The translations under genes and the position numbers were made by a program. From positions 178,010 through 242,009 of the forward strand of contig SZXV01000003.1 of the NCBI GenBank assembly GCA_005862225.1: 64,000 nt of DNA, written 5' to 3'. The notes below the pieces were generated by a model. The model was not told the DNA's origin, searched no databases, and worked only from the letters and a program-made list of their open reading frames with translations. This DNA is from Chlorobium sp. (GTDB taxonomy: Bacteria; Bacteroidota; Chlorobiia; Chlorobiales; Chlorobiaceae). Each line of letters starts with the position of its first letter. Within the stretch, counting starts at the first letter, position 1. Positions 1-9,137 of the stretch are shown here, in pieces.

Positions 1-227
1 TCGACCCGCTTCACGTGGCAAACGAGGGGAAAGTTGTCATTGTTGTTGCTCCAGAGAAAGCAGGGCAGGTGCTTGATGTGCTTCGTTCTTTTGACCCTGG
101 CCGGGATGCCGTCATTATCGGTTCAGTGGTTGACGATCATCCCGGGATGGTTGTGATGCGAACTCTTTATGGCAGCCGACGCATTATTGATCTGCCCGTC
201 GGCGAACAGTTGCCCCGGATTTGCTGA
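1..227 (+). CDS. hypE: Hydrogenase maturation factor HypE, C-terminal fragment
   Basis: HypE dehydrates a carbamoyl group on its C-terminal cysteine to a thiocyanate, supplying the CN ligands of the NiFe-hydrogenase active site. Only the last ~74 codons are in the window; the reading frame is open from base 3, so the gene starts upstream. The fragment shows the family's end region (DPLHVANEGK, then a GRDAVIIG stretch) and finishes with the diagnostic PRIC, whose terminal Cys is the carbamoylated residue. It meets the lpdA stop codon tail to tail with two bases between them, leaving no room for a terminator. Identity is clear from the C-terminal motif; the rest of the hyp operon is presumably to the left. 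Confidence 0.9.
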   Translation, partial: DPLHVANEGKVVIVVAPEKAGQVLDVLRSFDPGRDAVIIGSVVDDHPGMVVMRTLYGSRRIIDLPVGEQLPRIC

Positions 228-229
228 AA

Positions 230-1666
230 CTACATGTTCAGCGCCCGTTTTTCAATGGCGAGTGCGGCTTCCCGCATTACTTCCGAAAGACTTGGGTGTG
301 GATGACAGGTACGGGCAATATCTTCGGATGATGCACGGAACTCCATGGCAAGAGCCCCCTCTGCAATCAGGTCAGAAGCGCTGGCTCCGATAATGTGCAC
401 TCCAAGAATTTCATCAGAAGTGGCATCGGCAAGCATTTTGATAAAACCTTCACTGTCTCCAAGACCAAGAGCACGACCGTTGGCAGCAAATGGAAACTGT
501 CCGACTTTATACTCGCGGCCTTCTGAGCGAAGCTGTTGCTCAGTTTTTCCAACCCATGCGATTTCCGGGGTGGTATAGATCACCCAGGGCATACTGTTAT
601 AGTCGAGGTGTGGTTTCTGGCCGGCAAGCTGTTCAGCGACCAGAACACCCTCATCTTCTGCCTTGTGTGCAAGCATTGGGCCACGGACAACATCTCCAAT
701 GGCATAAACGCCGGCGGCTGCGGTGGCGCAATGATCATTGACCGGAATAAAGCCCCGTTCATCTGGCTGAAGGCCTATAGCCTCAAGGTTAAGTTGTTCG
801 GTGTTCGGAATGCGCCCAACAGAGACAATCAATTTATCGCATTCAAGGGTATGTTCTGATCCCTGGTCGTCTGTATAGGCTATGCTGACACCATTTTCTT
901 TCAGTTTTGCCTGGCCGATTCTCACTCCAAGCTTGATGTGCAGCCCCTGCTTTAAAAAGAGCTTTGAAGCTTCTCGTGAAATACTCTCATCGGCGGCGCC
1001 AAGGAACGAAGGCATGACTTCAAGGATGGTAACCTCTGCGCCGAGTCTGCGCCATACGGATCCTACTTCAAGTCCTATGACCCCTGCGCCGATGACTCCC
1101 AGTTTTTTCGGCGCTTCTGTAAATTTCAGTGCGCCTTCATTATCGCAAATGGTAACGTTATCGACCTGGACGTTGGGAATATGACGGGCTTTTGACCCTG
1201 TAGCGATAATCACCTTCTGTGCCACAACCTCCTCGCTGCCATCTTTTCCGCTGATGATGATTCGATAGCCAGCGTCGGTTTTTCCGGCAAAGGAGCCTCT
1301 GCCTTTCAAAAGAGTGATCTTGTTTTTGCGGAAAAGAAATTTGACACCTGCGGTCATTTTGGTGACAATGGCTTCCTTTCTCTTTTGCATCTTGGCGACA
1401 TCAATGCTTATGCAGGATGTGCTGATTCCATGATCAGGAAGGTGAAGTACAGCTTTTTCGTATGCTTCCGATGAAGCGACAAGTGCTTTGAGTGGAATAC
1501 ATCCTGCATTGAGACAGGTGCCGCCAAGCCTTGGTTCCCCTGCCGGATCGTCGTAGGCGCTGAACTCGCAGCAGGCCACTGAAAAGCCAAGCTGTGCCGC
1601 ACGGATTGCTGCGATATATCCGCCGGGGCCTGCGCCGATAACAAGAACGTCAAATTGTTTGTTCAT
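230..1666 (-). CDS. lpdA: Dihydrolipoyl dehydrogenase (E3)
   Basis: FAD enzyme that reoxidises the dihydrolipoyl arm of 2-oxo acid dehydrogenase complexes with NAD+. 478 aa, the usual length. The N-terminal FAD fold has GAGPGGYIAA, the redox-active disulfide is in GGTCLNAGCIP (about residues 48-58), an NAD-binding GAGVIGLEVGS follows in the middle, and the dimer-interface His/Glu active-site motif HPHPSLSE is near the C-terminus. It is the last gene of sucA-sucB-lpdA, 15 bp after sucB, which points to the 2-oxoglutarate complex rather than pyruvate dehydrogenase or glycine cleavage as its main partner, although E3 is often shared. Confidence 0.95.
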   Translation of the reverse strand: MNKQFDVLVIGAGPGGYIAAIRAAQLGFSVACCEFSAYDDPAGEPRLGGTCLNAGCIPLKALVASSEAYEKAVLHLPDHGISTSCISIDVAKMQKRKEAIVTKMTAGVKFLFRKNKITLLKGRGSFAGKTDAGYRIIISGKDGSEEVVAQKVIIATGSKARHIPNVQVDNVTICDNEGALKFTEAPKKLGVIGAGVIGLEVGSVWRRLGAEVTILEVMPSFLGAADESISREASKLFLKQGLHIKLGVRIGQAKLKENGVSIAYTDDQGSEHTLECDKLIVSVGRIPNTEQLNLEAIGLQPDERGFIPVNDHCATAAAGVYAIGDVVRGPMLAHKAEDEGVLVAEQLAGQKPHLDYNSMPWVIYTTPEIAWVGKTEQQLRSEGREYKVGQFPFAANGRALGLGDSEGFIKMLADATSDEILGVHIIGASASDLIAEGALAMEFRASSEDIARTCHPHPSLSEVMREAALAIEKRALNM

Positions 1667-1681
1667 GGTAGAGTTTCTCTT

Positions 1682-2920
1682 TTAAAGATCAAGTAACAGA
1701 CGCGCAGGATCTTCCAGTGCGTCCTTGATTGCAACAAGACCAAGTACAGCCTCTTTGCCGTCGATGATCCGATGGTCATAAGACATTGCAAGATAGTTCA
1801 TCGGTCGTATGACGATCTGGCCGTTTTCAACAATCGGTCTCTCCTTGGTCGCATGGATACCAAGAATTGCGGACTGCGGCGGGTTGATGATCGGTGTTGA
1901 AAGCATCGAACCGAAAACGCCTCCGTTGGAAATGGAGAAGGTGCCACCAGTCAGATCTTCAAGAGAGAGAGAACCCAGTTTCGCCTTCGTGGAATAGTCA
2001 GCAATTTTGCGTTCAATGTCTGCAATTGTCATCTGGTCGACATTTCGCAGGATAGGCACAACAAGGCCTCTCGGTGAACTGACGGCAATACCGATATCGA
2101 AATAACCATGATAGATGATATCCTTTCCTTCAACAGAGGCGTTCAGGACAGGATATTTGCGCAGGGCGTGGACTGTCGCCTTGACAAAGAAGGACATAAA
2201 GCCGAGTTTGACGCCATGCTCTTTTTCAAAAGCAACTTTATAGCGGTTGCGCAGTTCAATAACAGCATGCATGTCAACCTCATTAAAGGTCGAAAGAATA
2301 GCATTTGAGGACTGCGACTGAAGGAGCCTTTCGGCAATGCGAGCCCTGAGCCGGGTCATGGGGACACGCTGTTCCGGGCGCTCTGTCATAATCGGAGGCT
2401 CAAGGTGTGCTTCAACAGGTTTGAGTTTCGGCGCGGGAGGCGCAGGGAGAGTTGCTGGTTCGGCTCCAGCCGCAATGGCCTTGATGACATCACTTTTTGT
2501 AACTCTTCCGTCTCTGCCGGTTCCCTCTACCTGTGACATGGTTAGTCCGGTTTCCGCCATTAATTTCGCAGCCGCAGGCATCGAAATTCTTTTTTCTGAT
2601 GTTGGCGCTGCCGTTTGCGGGTCGGGTTCGACTTTTTTCAGATCAGTCTCAGATGCTGGAGCTGCTGACGATTGCTTTCCTTCGCTGTCGATGCGAGCCA
2701 GTATCTGATTGGGAACAACGGTGCCACCATTACCGACAAGAATTTCAAAGATAATACCTGCTGAAGGTGAAGGGACATCAAAAACAACTTTGTCAGTTTC
2801 AATCTCAAAGAGAATTTCGTCTTCAGCAACAGCATCTCCCGGAGACTTTTTCCAGTTCAGGAGAGTTGCTTCAGCAACAGATTCCGACAACTGGGATATG
2901 GTGACATCAATGATTGCCAT
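1682..2920 (-). CDS. sucB: Dihydrolipoyl succinyltransferase (2-oxoglutarate dehydrogenase E2)
   Basis: Core of the 2-oxoglutarate dehydrogenase complex: carries the succinyl group on a lipoyl-lysine and transfers it to CoA. 412 aa in the usual order: one lipoyl domain (lysine in [11 protein letters not shown], about residue 44), a Pro/Ala-rich linker, a peripheral subunit-binding domain (about 110-150, [11 protein letters not shown]) and the catalytic domain ending with the acyltransferase motif [11 protein letters not shown] second flexible linker (about 155-185) precedes the catalytic domain. It starts 9 bp after the sucA stop, so the genes are co-transcribed. The short single-lipoyl form favours SucB over the pyruvate E2. 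Confidence 0.94.
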   Translation of the reverse strand: MAIIDVTISQLSESVAEATLLNWKKSPGDAVAEDEILFEIETDKVVFDVPSPSAGIIFEILVGNGGTVVPNQILARIDSEGKQSSAAPASETDLKKVEPDPQTAAPTSEKRISMPAAAKLMAETGLTMSQVEGTGRDGRVTKSDVIKAIAAGAEPATLPAPPAPKLKPVEAHLEPPIMTERPEQRVPMTRLRARIAERLLQSQSSNAILSTFNEVDMHAVIELRNRYKVAFEKEHGVKLGFMSFFVKATVHALRKYPVLNASVEGKDIIYHGYFDIGIAVSSPRGLVVPILRNVDQMTIADIERKIADYSTKAKLGSLSLEDLTGGTFSISNGGVFGSMLSTPIINPPQSAILGIHATKERPIVENGQIVIRPMNYLAMSYDHRIIDGKEAVLGLVAIKDALEDPARLLLDL

Positions 2921-2929
2921 TCGTGGATA

Positions 2930-5761
2930 TTATTTGTTGAAAAAAACACTGAACTCACCAAACGCCTGATCAAGCAAAGCTTTTTGCTGGACGGCATGTA
3001 TTGCGGCATAACCACAAGCGGTGGATGCTGAAGCGAGACGTCCGGCATATCCGAACTGCTGACCCGGAGTCATTGCTTTCATGATATAGTGCTGGAGAAA
3101 ACGCCAATACCCCTGATTTTTTGGCTCATCCTGGCACCAGACAATATCCTTCAGTTGAGGATACCGTCCAAGTTCAGCGCCAAATTCCTCAAGCGGGAAT
3201 GGATAGAGCTGTTCAATACGGATAATGGCGACATCTTCGGCGGTGTTTTCACGTCTGCGGTTGACAAGATCATAATACACTTTGCCGGAGCAGGCAATAA
3301 GTCTCTTTACTTTAGCAGGATTTGTCTCCGGATCGCTGATAATGTTCTGGAAATTTCCCGTGGCGAGTTCATCAAGTGCAGAGACAGCCTCTTTGTTGCG
3401 GAGCAATGATTTTGGCGTCAGAATCACCAGAGGCTTGCGGATCATGGTGGTCATCTGGCGTCGTAAAATATGAAAAATCTGGGCGGGGTTACTTGGTTGA
3501 CACACCTGGATGTTGTTTTCGGCGCAAAGCTGTAAAAAGCGCTCCGGTCGGGCGGAAGAGTGTTCTGGCCCCTGTCCTTCGTAACCGTGAGGCAACATGA
3601 GTGTCAGGCCTGATGCCAGTCCCCATTTTACCTCGCCAGAGGTGATGAACTGATCAATTAAGACCTGTGCTCCGTTGGCAAAATCTCCAAACTGTGCTTC
3701 CCAGATCACTAAGGTGTCAGGAGCAGAGATGGAGTACCCGTATTCAAATCCCAGGACAGCCTCTTCGGAAAGAACGGAGTCGATAACGGTATAGGGTGCC
3801 TGGTTATCGGCAATATTCTGCAGAGGTATATAGGTGCCGGAGTCCCATTTTTCGCGGTTCTGGTCGTGCAGTACGGCATGGCGATGCGAGAATGTTGCCC
3901 TGCCGCTGTCCTGGCCGGTAATGCGTATCGAGTAGCCGCCCGCAAGCAGCGAGGCGAACGCCAGATGTTCGCCCATACCCCAGTCGAGCGGTTGTTTGCC
4001 AAGGCCCATATTTGCACGATCCTTGATAACCTTTTCGACCAGCGGGTGAAGTTTGAATCCTTCAGGGATGGAGGTGATTTTTTCTGAAAGCCGTTTGAGT
4101 TCAGCAATTGGAACTCCAGTTTCGGAAGCTTCCTGGCGGCCGGAAGCGGGTTCGGCAGTAAAGATGGTTTTATTGACAAGTATGGGATTTGCGGTGTACT
4201 TGCCTTCATCAAGATCCTTGCGGAACTGCTGGCTGAGCTTTGTGGCATACTCCTCTCCAATAACACCCTGCGATTCAAGCCTCTCGGCAAAAAGCTTGCG
4301 GGTGCCGGGGTGCTTGTCTATCTTTTTGTACATCAGCGGCTGAGTCATGGCCGGTGTATCCTGCTCATTATGGCCAAGCTTGCGGAAACAGATAATATCA
4401 ATCACCACATCGCGCTTGAATGCCTGCCGGTAATCAAGTGCCATCTGTGTTGCCAGTACGACGGATTCAGGATCGTCGCCATTGACGTGCAGCACCGGAG
4501 CTTCAATCATCTTGACCACATCGGTGCAGTATGTTGTTGAACGGCTGTCGCGGGGATCGGAAGTGGTGAAGCCGATCTGGTTGTTGATGACAATATGGAC
4601 AGTGCCTCCTGTGCCATATCCCCTTGTCAGTGCGAGGTTCAGGGTCTCCATAATAACGCCCTGTCCTGCAAATGCGGCATCACCATGAACAAGGATCGGC
4701 AGCACTTGTGAGCCATCCCTGTCGCTTCGTCTTACCTGGCGGGCTTTAACTGCTCCCTCTACGACTGGATTGACAATTTCAAGATGCGATGGGTTGAAAG
4801 CCAGTGAGAGATTAACCGGCCCGCCAGGGGTGGAGATGTCGCTCGTAAATCCCTGGTGGTATTTTACATCGCCGGATGGAAGATCAGCGGCATGTTTGCC
4901 CTCGAATTCCGCAAAAAGGTCTAATGGATTTTTGCCCATGATATTGACCAGCACATTCAGTCGTCCCCTGTGGGCCATGCCGATGACAATTTCCTGAACC
5001 CCGGCTTTGCCTGCACGCTGAATCAGTTCATCAATGGAGGCAATAAAGCTTTCCCCGCCTTCAAGAGAAAACCGTTTCTGTCCGATAAAGCGGGTATGCA
5101 GATAGCGCTCAAATCCTTCAGCAGCAGTTAAGCGTTCAAGAATGTGCTTTTTCTTCTCGGGAGTAAAATCAGGTTTTGAACGAATTGTCTCTAACTTTGC
5201 CTGCCACCACCGTTTTTCGGTCTGGTCAGTGATATACATGAACTCAATTCCAAGAGTCCCGCAATAAGTCTCGCGCAGATTCTGGAGTACTTCACGCAAT
5301 GGCATGCTCTCCTGTCCGAAATAGGTATTGCTTGTATTAAAAACAATATCCATGTCGGTTTCAGTGAAACCATAAAAAGATGGTTCGAGATCGGGAAGAG
5401 CTGGCCTTTCCTGACGTTTCAGAGGGTCAAGATCGGCCCATCGTGAACCGATGTTGCGATAGGCGGCAATCAGTTTTTGTACTGATACCCTTTTACGTCC
5501 CAGATCGGCATCAGGATTTGCTATGACACGGCAGATTGGTCCAAGGCGGGCTCTTTCAACAAACGATGCCTGGACGGGGGAGTGTGCAATATCCCGGGCA
5601 TCGGTACTGTTTGCGCCCGGCATATTCTGCATGGCGTCAAAGTACGCACGCCACTTCTCGGAAACAGAGCCCGGATTGTCGAGATAGGCTTCATAAAGAT
5701 CTTCGATATAGGGGGCATTTCCCCCGAAAAGATAGGAGCTGCTGCTATACTGCTGCATCAT
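2930..5761 (-). CDS. sucA: 2-oxoglutarate dehydrogenase E1 component
   Basis: Thiamine-diphosphate-dependent decarboxylase that commits 2-oxoglutarate to succinyl-CoA. 943 aa, full length. The N-terminus has the SYLFGGNAPYIEDLY signature that contacts E2; the middle has GMAHRGRLNVL and HGDAAFAGQG with the ThDP-binding region; later GHNEQDTPAMTQP and LPHGYEGQGPEHSSAR are typical E1o motifs. First gene of the operon; Met-Met at the start leaves a 1-codon ambiguity (5761 or 5758). An oxidative E1o is unexpected if the host fixes CO2 by the reductive TCA cycle, which uses a ferredoxin-dependent 2-oxoglutarate synthase; see findings. Nothing in the sequence suggests decay. Confidence 0.95.
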   Translation of the reverse strand: MMQQYSSSSYLFGGNAPYIEDLYEAYLDNPGSVSEKWRAYFDAMQNMPGANSTDARDIAHSPVQASFVERARLGPICRVIANPDADLGRKRVSVQKLIAAYRNIGSRWADLDPLKRQERPALPDLEPSFYGFTETDMDIVFNTSNTYFGQESMPLREVLQNLRETYCGTLGIEFMYITDQTEKRWWQAKLETIRSKPDFTPEKKKHILERLTAAEGFERYLHTRFIGQKRFSLEGGESFIASIDELIQRAGKAGVQEIVIGMAHRGRLNVLVNIMGKNPLDLFAEFEGKHAADLPSGDVKYHQGFTSDISTPGGPVNLSLAFNPSHLEIVNPVVEGAVKARQVRRSDRDGSQVLPILVHGDAAFAGQGVIMETLNLALTRGYGTGGTVHIVINNQIGFTTSDPRDSRSTTYCTDVVKMIEAPVLHVNGDDPESVVLATQMALDYRQAFKRDVVIDIICFRKLGHNEQDTPAMTQPLMYKKIDKHPGTRKLFAERLESQGVIGEEYATKLSQQFRKDLDEGKYTANPILVNKTIFTAEPASGRQEASETGVPIAELKRLSEKITSIPEGFKLHPLVEKVIKDRANMGLGKQPLDWGMGEHLAFASLLAGGYSIRITGQDSGRATFSHRHAVLHDQNREKWDSGTYIPLQNIADNQAPYTVIDSVLSEEAVLGFEYGYSISAPDTLVIWEAQFGDFANGAQVLIDQFITSGEVKWGLASGLTLMLPHGYEGQGPEHSSARPERFLQLCAENNIQVCQPSNPAQIFHILRRQMTTMIRKPLVILTPKSLLRNKEAVSALDELATGNFQNIISDPETNPAKVKRLIACSGKVYYDLVNRRRENTAEDVAIIRIEQLYPFPLEEFGAELGRYPQLKDIVWCQDEPKNQGYWRFLQHYIMKAMTPGQQFGYAGRLASASTACGYAAIHAVQQKALLDQAFGEFSVFFNK

Positions 5762-6214
5762 GGTGTGACGTGCTTATCTTCGAAAAATTTGTAACAGAGA
5801 TTCCTTTTGGCAGGATTGTCAATAGGTGGTAACTGAGGAAATAACGTATTTTCTCCTCGTAAGAAGGGGTAATAGGGGAGTTGTTGTTGACCCATTTTAT
5901 AAAATTGATCACTATAAGTACAATACAAAACGAAGTATAAGCATCTCTTCGATTATTGTGAAGAAGTTAACGAAAATAAACCCCATAATATGTAAATAAT
6001 CTCTGTCTGGAGCAGGTGTCAGGCGTGACTGTGCTGTTATTGGTTAAGAATAATGCAGTCATTCAGTTCTGGGGGGGCATGAGTTGCGCAGTCACGGGAG
6101 CTTATGAAGTCGCTCGCAAACAAAAAGAAGAGCAGTGTAACTTTTATAAGATAAATGTATTATTTAGATTGTTATAAAAGTGTTGATCAAGTTATTAACT
6201 AAACGGGGTAAATC
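5762..6214. other. Divergent intergenic region, sucA / membrane protein
   Basis: About 450 bases with no credible gene, lying between two divergent genes and therefore expected to hold both promoters. The stretch is AT-rich. A possible sigma-70-like element in the + direction begins with TTGACC at 5889, but its -10 match is weak and it lies far from the 6215 start. No riboswitch or strong hairpin was recognised. Confidence 0.4.
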
Positions 6215-6913
6215 ATGAAAACATTTTCTCGAGTTATTGCCGCTGGAATGCTTGCTCTGATGTTGATACTGCTTCCATCGATTGCATCAACAGCCCCAAC
6301 AACGGAAGTTCCTCCACCATCACCAAAAGAAACAACAGCCGTTTTACCTGTTCAGAAGCCAGTTGCGGATAGTGCTTCAGTGGCCAGTGTGGCACCAGTC
6401 AAGGCGACAGCGACACCAGCAGCATCAGAAGCTCCGGCAGATTCAACGTTGAAATCCACACAATGGAAGGCACCTGCCATGTGGGTTATTTATACCGTTC
6501 TCGGAGTTATTCTTTTTGGTTCATTTATTGCAATGCTTTTTATTCGGTCAGCACTCAGCCACTCTGATTGGCTATTCGGTGATGCCTTGTCCGAGGAAGT
6601 GGAAGTCCATCTTGTCCTCAGGAAGCAGGACGGGAGTGAAGAAGTTAAGCTGGACCCCTCAGGTAACCCTGTTGCTGTCAAGGTGCTGCGTGCAAGCGTC
6701 AGTCGACTGATTGCGCTGATGGGGATGATCTCTATCCTGTTTTTATTTATGGGCTTCGGTATATTTATACTGTATTCGTTTGCAATATACGGACAGATGC
6801 CCTCCTCAACCGGCGATATCCTCAAGTTTCTGACCGGCGGATTAACCCTGTTTGCACCCTACGTCGTCAATAAATTTGCGTCAGTGTTTGACCGACTCCC
6901 CAAGCTCCGGTAA
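6215..6913 (+). CDS. Unknown exported/inner-membrane protein with Pro/Ala/Thr-rich linker
   Basis: Function not recognised. The 232-aa product has an N-terminal signal-like segment (about residues 7-27, MLALMLILLPSIA), then a low-complexity linker rich in Pro, Ala, Thr and Val (28-85), a hydrophobic segment at about 90-112 (WVIYTVLGVILFGSFIAMLF), a charged soluble part (about 115-160) with a basic/acidic mix, and two more hydrophobic stretches near 166-188 and 200-220. This suggests a membrane protein with a flexible periplasmic N-terminal tail and a small cytoplasmic loop. It stands alone: divergent from sucA, and followed directly by a MITE-like element. The start at 6215 is the only one giving a signal sequence; the upstream AACGGGGTAA is a weak ribosome site. 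Confidence 0.7.
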   Translation: MKTFSRVIAAGMLALMLILLPSIASTAPTTEVPPPSPKETTAVLPVQKPVADSASVASVAPVKATATPAASEAPADSTLKSTQWKAPAMWVIYTVLGVILFGSFIAMLFIRSALSHSDWLFGDALSEEVEVHLVLRKQDGSEEVKLDPSGNPVAVKVLRASVSRLIALMGMISILFLFMGFGIFILYSFAIYGQMPSSTGDILKFLTGGLTLFAPYVVNKFASVFDRLPKLR

Positions 6914-6918
6914 GAAAA

Positions 6919-7255
6919 GGGGACGTAGGTGATATTGTGTACTTCTGCAATCAACTACCCCGCAGCAGAGCTCCGGGGTATGGGTTCATGTCTAATAATT
7001 ACTTTACGAAGGAGAGCTTCGAGGAATATGTCCTATAGCGATTTAACCTGAAGTCAAGTTTTGCTTTTTGTCGGCGAGCGTTGAATGATGACTTTCTGTC
7101 TTTTTGCAAGTATCATCTTTCAGGATTGAATTCCTCTTAGCTTGCTGTCGAGTGTGTTAAGCCTCTTCTATAACCGGATACCCCGCTGCTTGCGGCGGGG
7201 AGTGCCACTTTTGTTTTTGGGAAAACGGCAAATACACAATATCACCTACGTCCCC
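6919..7255. mobile_element. MITE-like element with perfect 23-bp terminal inverted repeats
   Basis: The segment begins at 6919 with GGGGACGTAGGTGATATT and ends at 7255 with the exact reverse complement; the arms 6919-6941 and 7233-7255 match over all 23 bases. The interior (about 290 bp) has no open frame of interest but contains GC-rich hairpins (CCCCGCAGCAGAGCTCCGGGG near 6960 and CCCCGC/GCGGGG near 7181). Size, perfect ends and lack of coding capacity are typical of a non-autonomous transposable element. Flanking bases are A-rich on both sides, so a short target duplication (AAA) is possible but not provable. It sits exactly between two convergent genes, in a tolerant site. Confidence 0.75.
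7165..7203 (+). repeat. Dispersed hairpin element, copy 1
   Basis: A 39-base segment starting CTTCTATAACCGGATACCCC and folding with CCCCGC paired to GCGGGG. A second copy of identical length lies at 49218-49256, with differences that partly preserve the stem (G-C in this copy, A-T in the other). This copy is inside the MITE-like element. It could be a REP-like sequence or a hairpin end of an IS200/IS605-type element; the sequence alone cannot decide. Confidence 0.5.
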
Positions 7256-7263
7256 AAATGTTG

Positions 7264-8001
7264 TCAGGAGCAGAGGGGACAGCTTGTGTTGCGGGTGACA
7301 GGGATTTTGCGAATGTTCATTGAGAGAATATCGCAGGTGAGCAGGGTGTTGACGAGTGGGGTGCCGATGGAGAGGATGTGCTTGATGGCTTCGGTGGCCT
7401 GGATGGATCCGATAATTCCTGGTAATGCACCGAGAGGGCCTTTAGGGATGGTTGTAGCAGGAATTCCTTCTTCGTGGAAGAGGCAGTGGTAGCAGGTGGT
7501 CATACCGGGATGAACGGTCATGGTTTGCCCGTAAAACTCTCTGATTCCCGCATGGGAGTAAGGCTTTGCCGCGTTGTGGCAGGCTCTGGCGATGAGGAAT
7601 TTTGAATCGAAATTATCGGTGGCATCAATGACAAAGTCGTATGCTGCAAGAATGTTGGCTGCGTTGTCGGCCGCGATGCGGAAGGGGTAGAGCTTGAGTG
7701 TGATATCCGGATCAAGCCTGAGGAGTCGCTGCTCTGCAGAGGCTACCTTGAGTTCTCCGATAGCATCTGTGGTATGCAGAATCTGTCGCTGGAGGTTGCT
7801 CAAATCGACGACGTCGCTATCCATCAGTCCAATGGTGCCAATACCTGCTGCCGCCAGGTAAAATGAAGCGGGGGAGCCGAGTCCTCCGGCGCCGATGACC
7901 AGTACTTTTGCCTTGAGCAATTTCTCCTGTCCCTCTTCGCCGATCTCTTGCAAAGAGAGGTGACGGGCATATCGTTCACGCTGTTTGTCGTTCAGTGGCA
8001 T
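7264..8001 (-). CDS. thiF: ThiF/MoeB-family adenylyltransferase (ThiS-activating)
   Basis: Activates the C-terminal glycine of ThiS as an acyl-adenylate so that sulfur can be loaded for thiazole synthesis. 245 aa, normal for ThiF. Visible motifs: nucleotide-binding GAGGLGSPASFYLAAAG (about 36-52), the DSDVVDLSNLQRQ arginine-finger region, DATDNF, the helix GSIQATEAIK, and two zinc-ligand pairs, CYHC and the C-terminal CPLC. The last gene of thiS-thiG-thiH-thiF, 44 bp after thiH. MoeB has a very similar sequence, so the thi assignment relies on context. The last codons end 9 bp from the MITE-like element. Confidence 0.88.
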   Translation of the reverse strand: MPLNDKQRERYARHLSLQEIGEEGQEKLLKAKVLVIGAGGLGSPASFYLAAAGIGTIGLMDSDVVDLSNLQRQILHTTDAIGELKVASAEQRLLRLDPDITLKLYPFRIAADNAANILAAYDFVIDATDNFDSKFLIARACHNAAKPYSHAGIREFYGQTMTVHPGMTTCYHCLFHEEGIPATTIPKGPLGALPGIIGSIQATEAIKHILSIGTPLVNTLLTCDILSMNIRKIPVTRNTSCPLCS

Positions 8002-8045
8002 GGCTTTGGTTCTGGAGTTATCAACAAGAATAACGGTCTCTTTTT

Positions 8046-9137
8046 TTAAGACTTGAGTGACAAAGAAGGCCCATTATAAACAGGCTCCCAGTTTTTGAAG
8101 ATCGGCACAATGTTCTGGCTTCGCAGTGCGGCACAAAACTCTTTGGCGGTGCGGTCGTCACATATTTCAAACTGTCCCTGATCGCTATTTTCTTTTGTGG
8201 TTTTGTCAGTGGCCTCTTCATTGTCATAATATCCTCCAACAGTCGTCCGGCTTTCAATGCTCATTCTGGTAATTCCGAGGCCAGCCATTCCATCACGGAA
8301 CGTTGCGCTCTCTCTTGTTGAGAGCACCAGCTCAGTGTCGGGGAGAGCGATGCGAAAAGCAAAAATCATGCGGGCAAGAAGGTGGTCGTCAACCGGGAAG
8401 GGTGACTCATAACCACCGGTTTGCGGCCTCATGCGCGGGAAGGAGAGAGACATGCCAGCGCGCCAGTAGGTGCGTCCGAGGTAACGGATGTGGCGATAGA
8501 GACTCATGGCATCTTCAACCGGATCAGACAACCCGAGTAATACTCCGAGCCCGACAGATTTTATTCCACCTTCAAGGGCGCGGGCAGGAGTCTCAAGGCG
8601 GTCAATAAAATCTTTTTTCGGTCCCCAGCGGTGCAGTGCTTCGTATCTTTCGCGGTTATAGGTTTCCTGATAGATGGTAATTCCGGTACACCCGCAGTCA
8701 GCAAGAGTTTTGTATTCAGCAATACTCATGGGAAAAGCCTCAACCGAAACTTTCTGCATCTTTTCAGCAGCAATTGCAACGCTTCTTTGGAGATAATCAA
8801 AATCGGCAGCGGCAGTCCGTTCACCGGTGAGGAGAAGAATGTCGCTGATACCAAGTTTTTTCAATGCGTCAAGTTCGCGCCGGATATCGTCGGGTTCAAG
8901 ACGACGACGAGGAGTTTTACGGTCGGAGGCAAAGCCGCAGTAGGCACACCCGCTTGAGCAGTAGTTCGAGAGATAGAGCGGAGCATAGAGCGTCATGGTG
9001 CGACCGAAACGGCGCATGGTGATTGCTCTTGATTCGGCAGCAAGCGCTTCAAGGGGACGGGTTGAAGCTGGCGACAGCAACGTGGCCAGTGTACCGGTTT
9101 CGCGATTGTCTGTAAGCCATTCCGGTAACGCTTGCAT
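8046..9137 (-). CDS. thiH: 2-iminoacetate synthase ThiH (radical SAM)
   Basis: Cleaves tyrosine by radical chemistry to dehydroglycine (2-iminoacetate), the C-N donor for the thiazole ring; oxygen-sensitive, consistent with an anaerobe. 363 aa, close to the usual 365-380. The SAM/4Fe-4S motif is CSSGCAYCGF (CxxxCxxC, about residues 61-70), followed by the GGE-like LLLTGERTA, and the C-terminal half has PRMRPQTGG and STRESA typical of ThiH. The start codon overlaps the last base of thiG, indicating translational coupling. Anaerobic-type ThiH rather than ThiO oxidase. Confidence 0.93.
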   Translation of the reverse strand: MQALPEWLTDNRETGTLATLLSPASTRPLEALAAESRAITMRRFGRTMTLYAPLYLSNYCSSGCAYCGFASDRKTPRRRLEPDDIRRELDALKKLGISDILLLTGERTAAADFDYLQRSVAIAAEKMQKVSVEAFPMSIAEYKTLADCGCTGITIYQETYNRERYEALHRWGPKKDFIDRLETPARALEGGIKSVGLGVLLGLSDPVEDAMSLYRHIRYLGRTYWRAGMSLSFPRMRPQTGGYESPFPVDDHLLARMIFAFRIALPDTELVLSTRESATFRDGMAGLGITRMSIESRTTVGGYYDNEEATDKTTKENSDQGQFEICDDRTAKEFCAALRSQNIVPIFKNWEPVYNGPSLSLKS

